Assembly: GCA_948567375.1 (NCBI GenBank)
Contig: OX419760.1
Location: forward strand, 21,266,001 to 21,330,000
Direction of reading: 5' to 3'
Source: Lunularia cruciata
Taxonomy: Eukaryota > Streptophyta > Marchantiopsida > Lunulariales > Lunulariaceae
DNA length: 64,000 nt
Under the pieces are notes generated by a model, which worked only from the letters and a program-made list of their open reading frames with translations, made no database searches and was not told where the DNA came from. Shown here piece after piece: positions 63,888-64,000 of this stretch (the first letter of the stretch is position 1; every line of letters begins with the position of its first letter). The translations under genes and the position numbers were made by a program.

Positions 63888-64000
63888 GATCCCAAGAGAG
63901 AACGCAATACCTGTAGATGACATGAATGGTACATTCAGGGGAACTGGTATGCGGATGCGGGAAAAGTTGATCGATCTGTTGAAGAGAACACACGATGAAA
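63888..64000 (+). CDS. Possible internal exon of a host gene, cut by the window edge
   Basis: After a pyrimidine-rich stretch and TTTCAG, a frame stays open to the edge: IPRENAIPVDDMNGTFRGTG followed by MRMREKLIDLLKRTHDE. Composition and splice site look like real coding DNA. The last helix vaguely recalls the start of the mature part of coproporphyrinogen III oxidase, but the diagnostic residues would lie beyond the window, so no name is given. Confidence 0.35.

Overview
This window looks like nuclear DNA of a land plant with a large, repeat-filled genome. A gymnosperm or another non-grass seed plant fits best, but this is inferred only from the transposon families and the style of the one cytochrome P450, and no species marker is visible. 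About four fifths of the window is decayed retrotransposon, much of it nested. Only one host-type gene is substantial: a broken cytochrome P450 at 25117-27002. The right edge may hold the start of an exon of a second host gene.

Families seen (names are mine). A: Ty3/gypsy, Tat/Athila-like, with ~690 bp LTRs, a tRNA-Asp-like primer site and an extra zinc-knuckle ORF before gag. Copies: A1 1-6503 (-), solo LTR A4 42511-43205, A2 50016-57268 (-), A3 57269-58575 (+). B: Ty3/gypsy chromovirus with ~410 bp LTRs, a tRNA-iMet primer site and a C-terminal chromodomain. Copies: B1 10373-15991 (complete, with TSD), B5 16958-19972, a gag scrap plus B2 31642-33225, B3 34406-40056 (nearly complete) and B4 44966-48168. 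F: another chromovirus, 19973-21424, with a solo LTR at 45562-46298. E: a gypsy gag/protease/RT scrap at 48170-49250 (-). D: an unusual gypsy family. Copy D1 (-, 33226-44965) carries gag, protease and then a DNMT3-like cytosine-5 DNA methyltransferase domain. Copy D2 (+, 58576-61579) carries RNase H, integrase and a C-terminal PHD finger. Related LTRs tie the two copies together. R: a non-LTR retrotransposon with an N-terminal C2H2 finger and a C-terminal restriction-like endonuclease (RLE), in five fragments: 21425-21960, 22485-24183, 27330-28219, 61692-61922 (-) and 63324-63643 (the last with a 15-bp TSD).

Nesting order can be read directly. D1 was hit by B3 between protease and methyltransferase, and the reading frame rejoins if one 5-bp target copy is removed. 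D1 was also hit by solo LTR A4 inside gag. B4 was hit by solo LTR F. F was hit by B5 exactly inside its integrase. B1 landed in a proline-rich coding-like sequence with TSD ATGGA.

The most interesting signal is family D: a gypsy retrotransposon that appears to have carried its own DNA-methylation writer (DNMT3-type, canonical motif order) and a chromatin reader (PHD finger). Other signals worth following are heat-shock-element-like motifs in the B LTRs just upstream of the TATA box, a ~610 bp terminal-inverted-repeat element whose ends are built of ~30 bp sub-repeats also found at two other loci, a stem-loop beside the polypurine tract of family A, and a 20-bp tandem duplication that broke the P450 gene. 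Nearly every coding region here carries stops or frameshifts, so the elements should be read as fossils.
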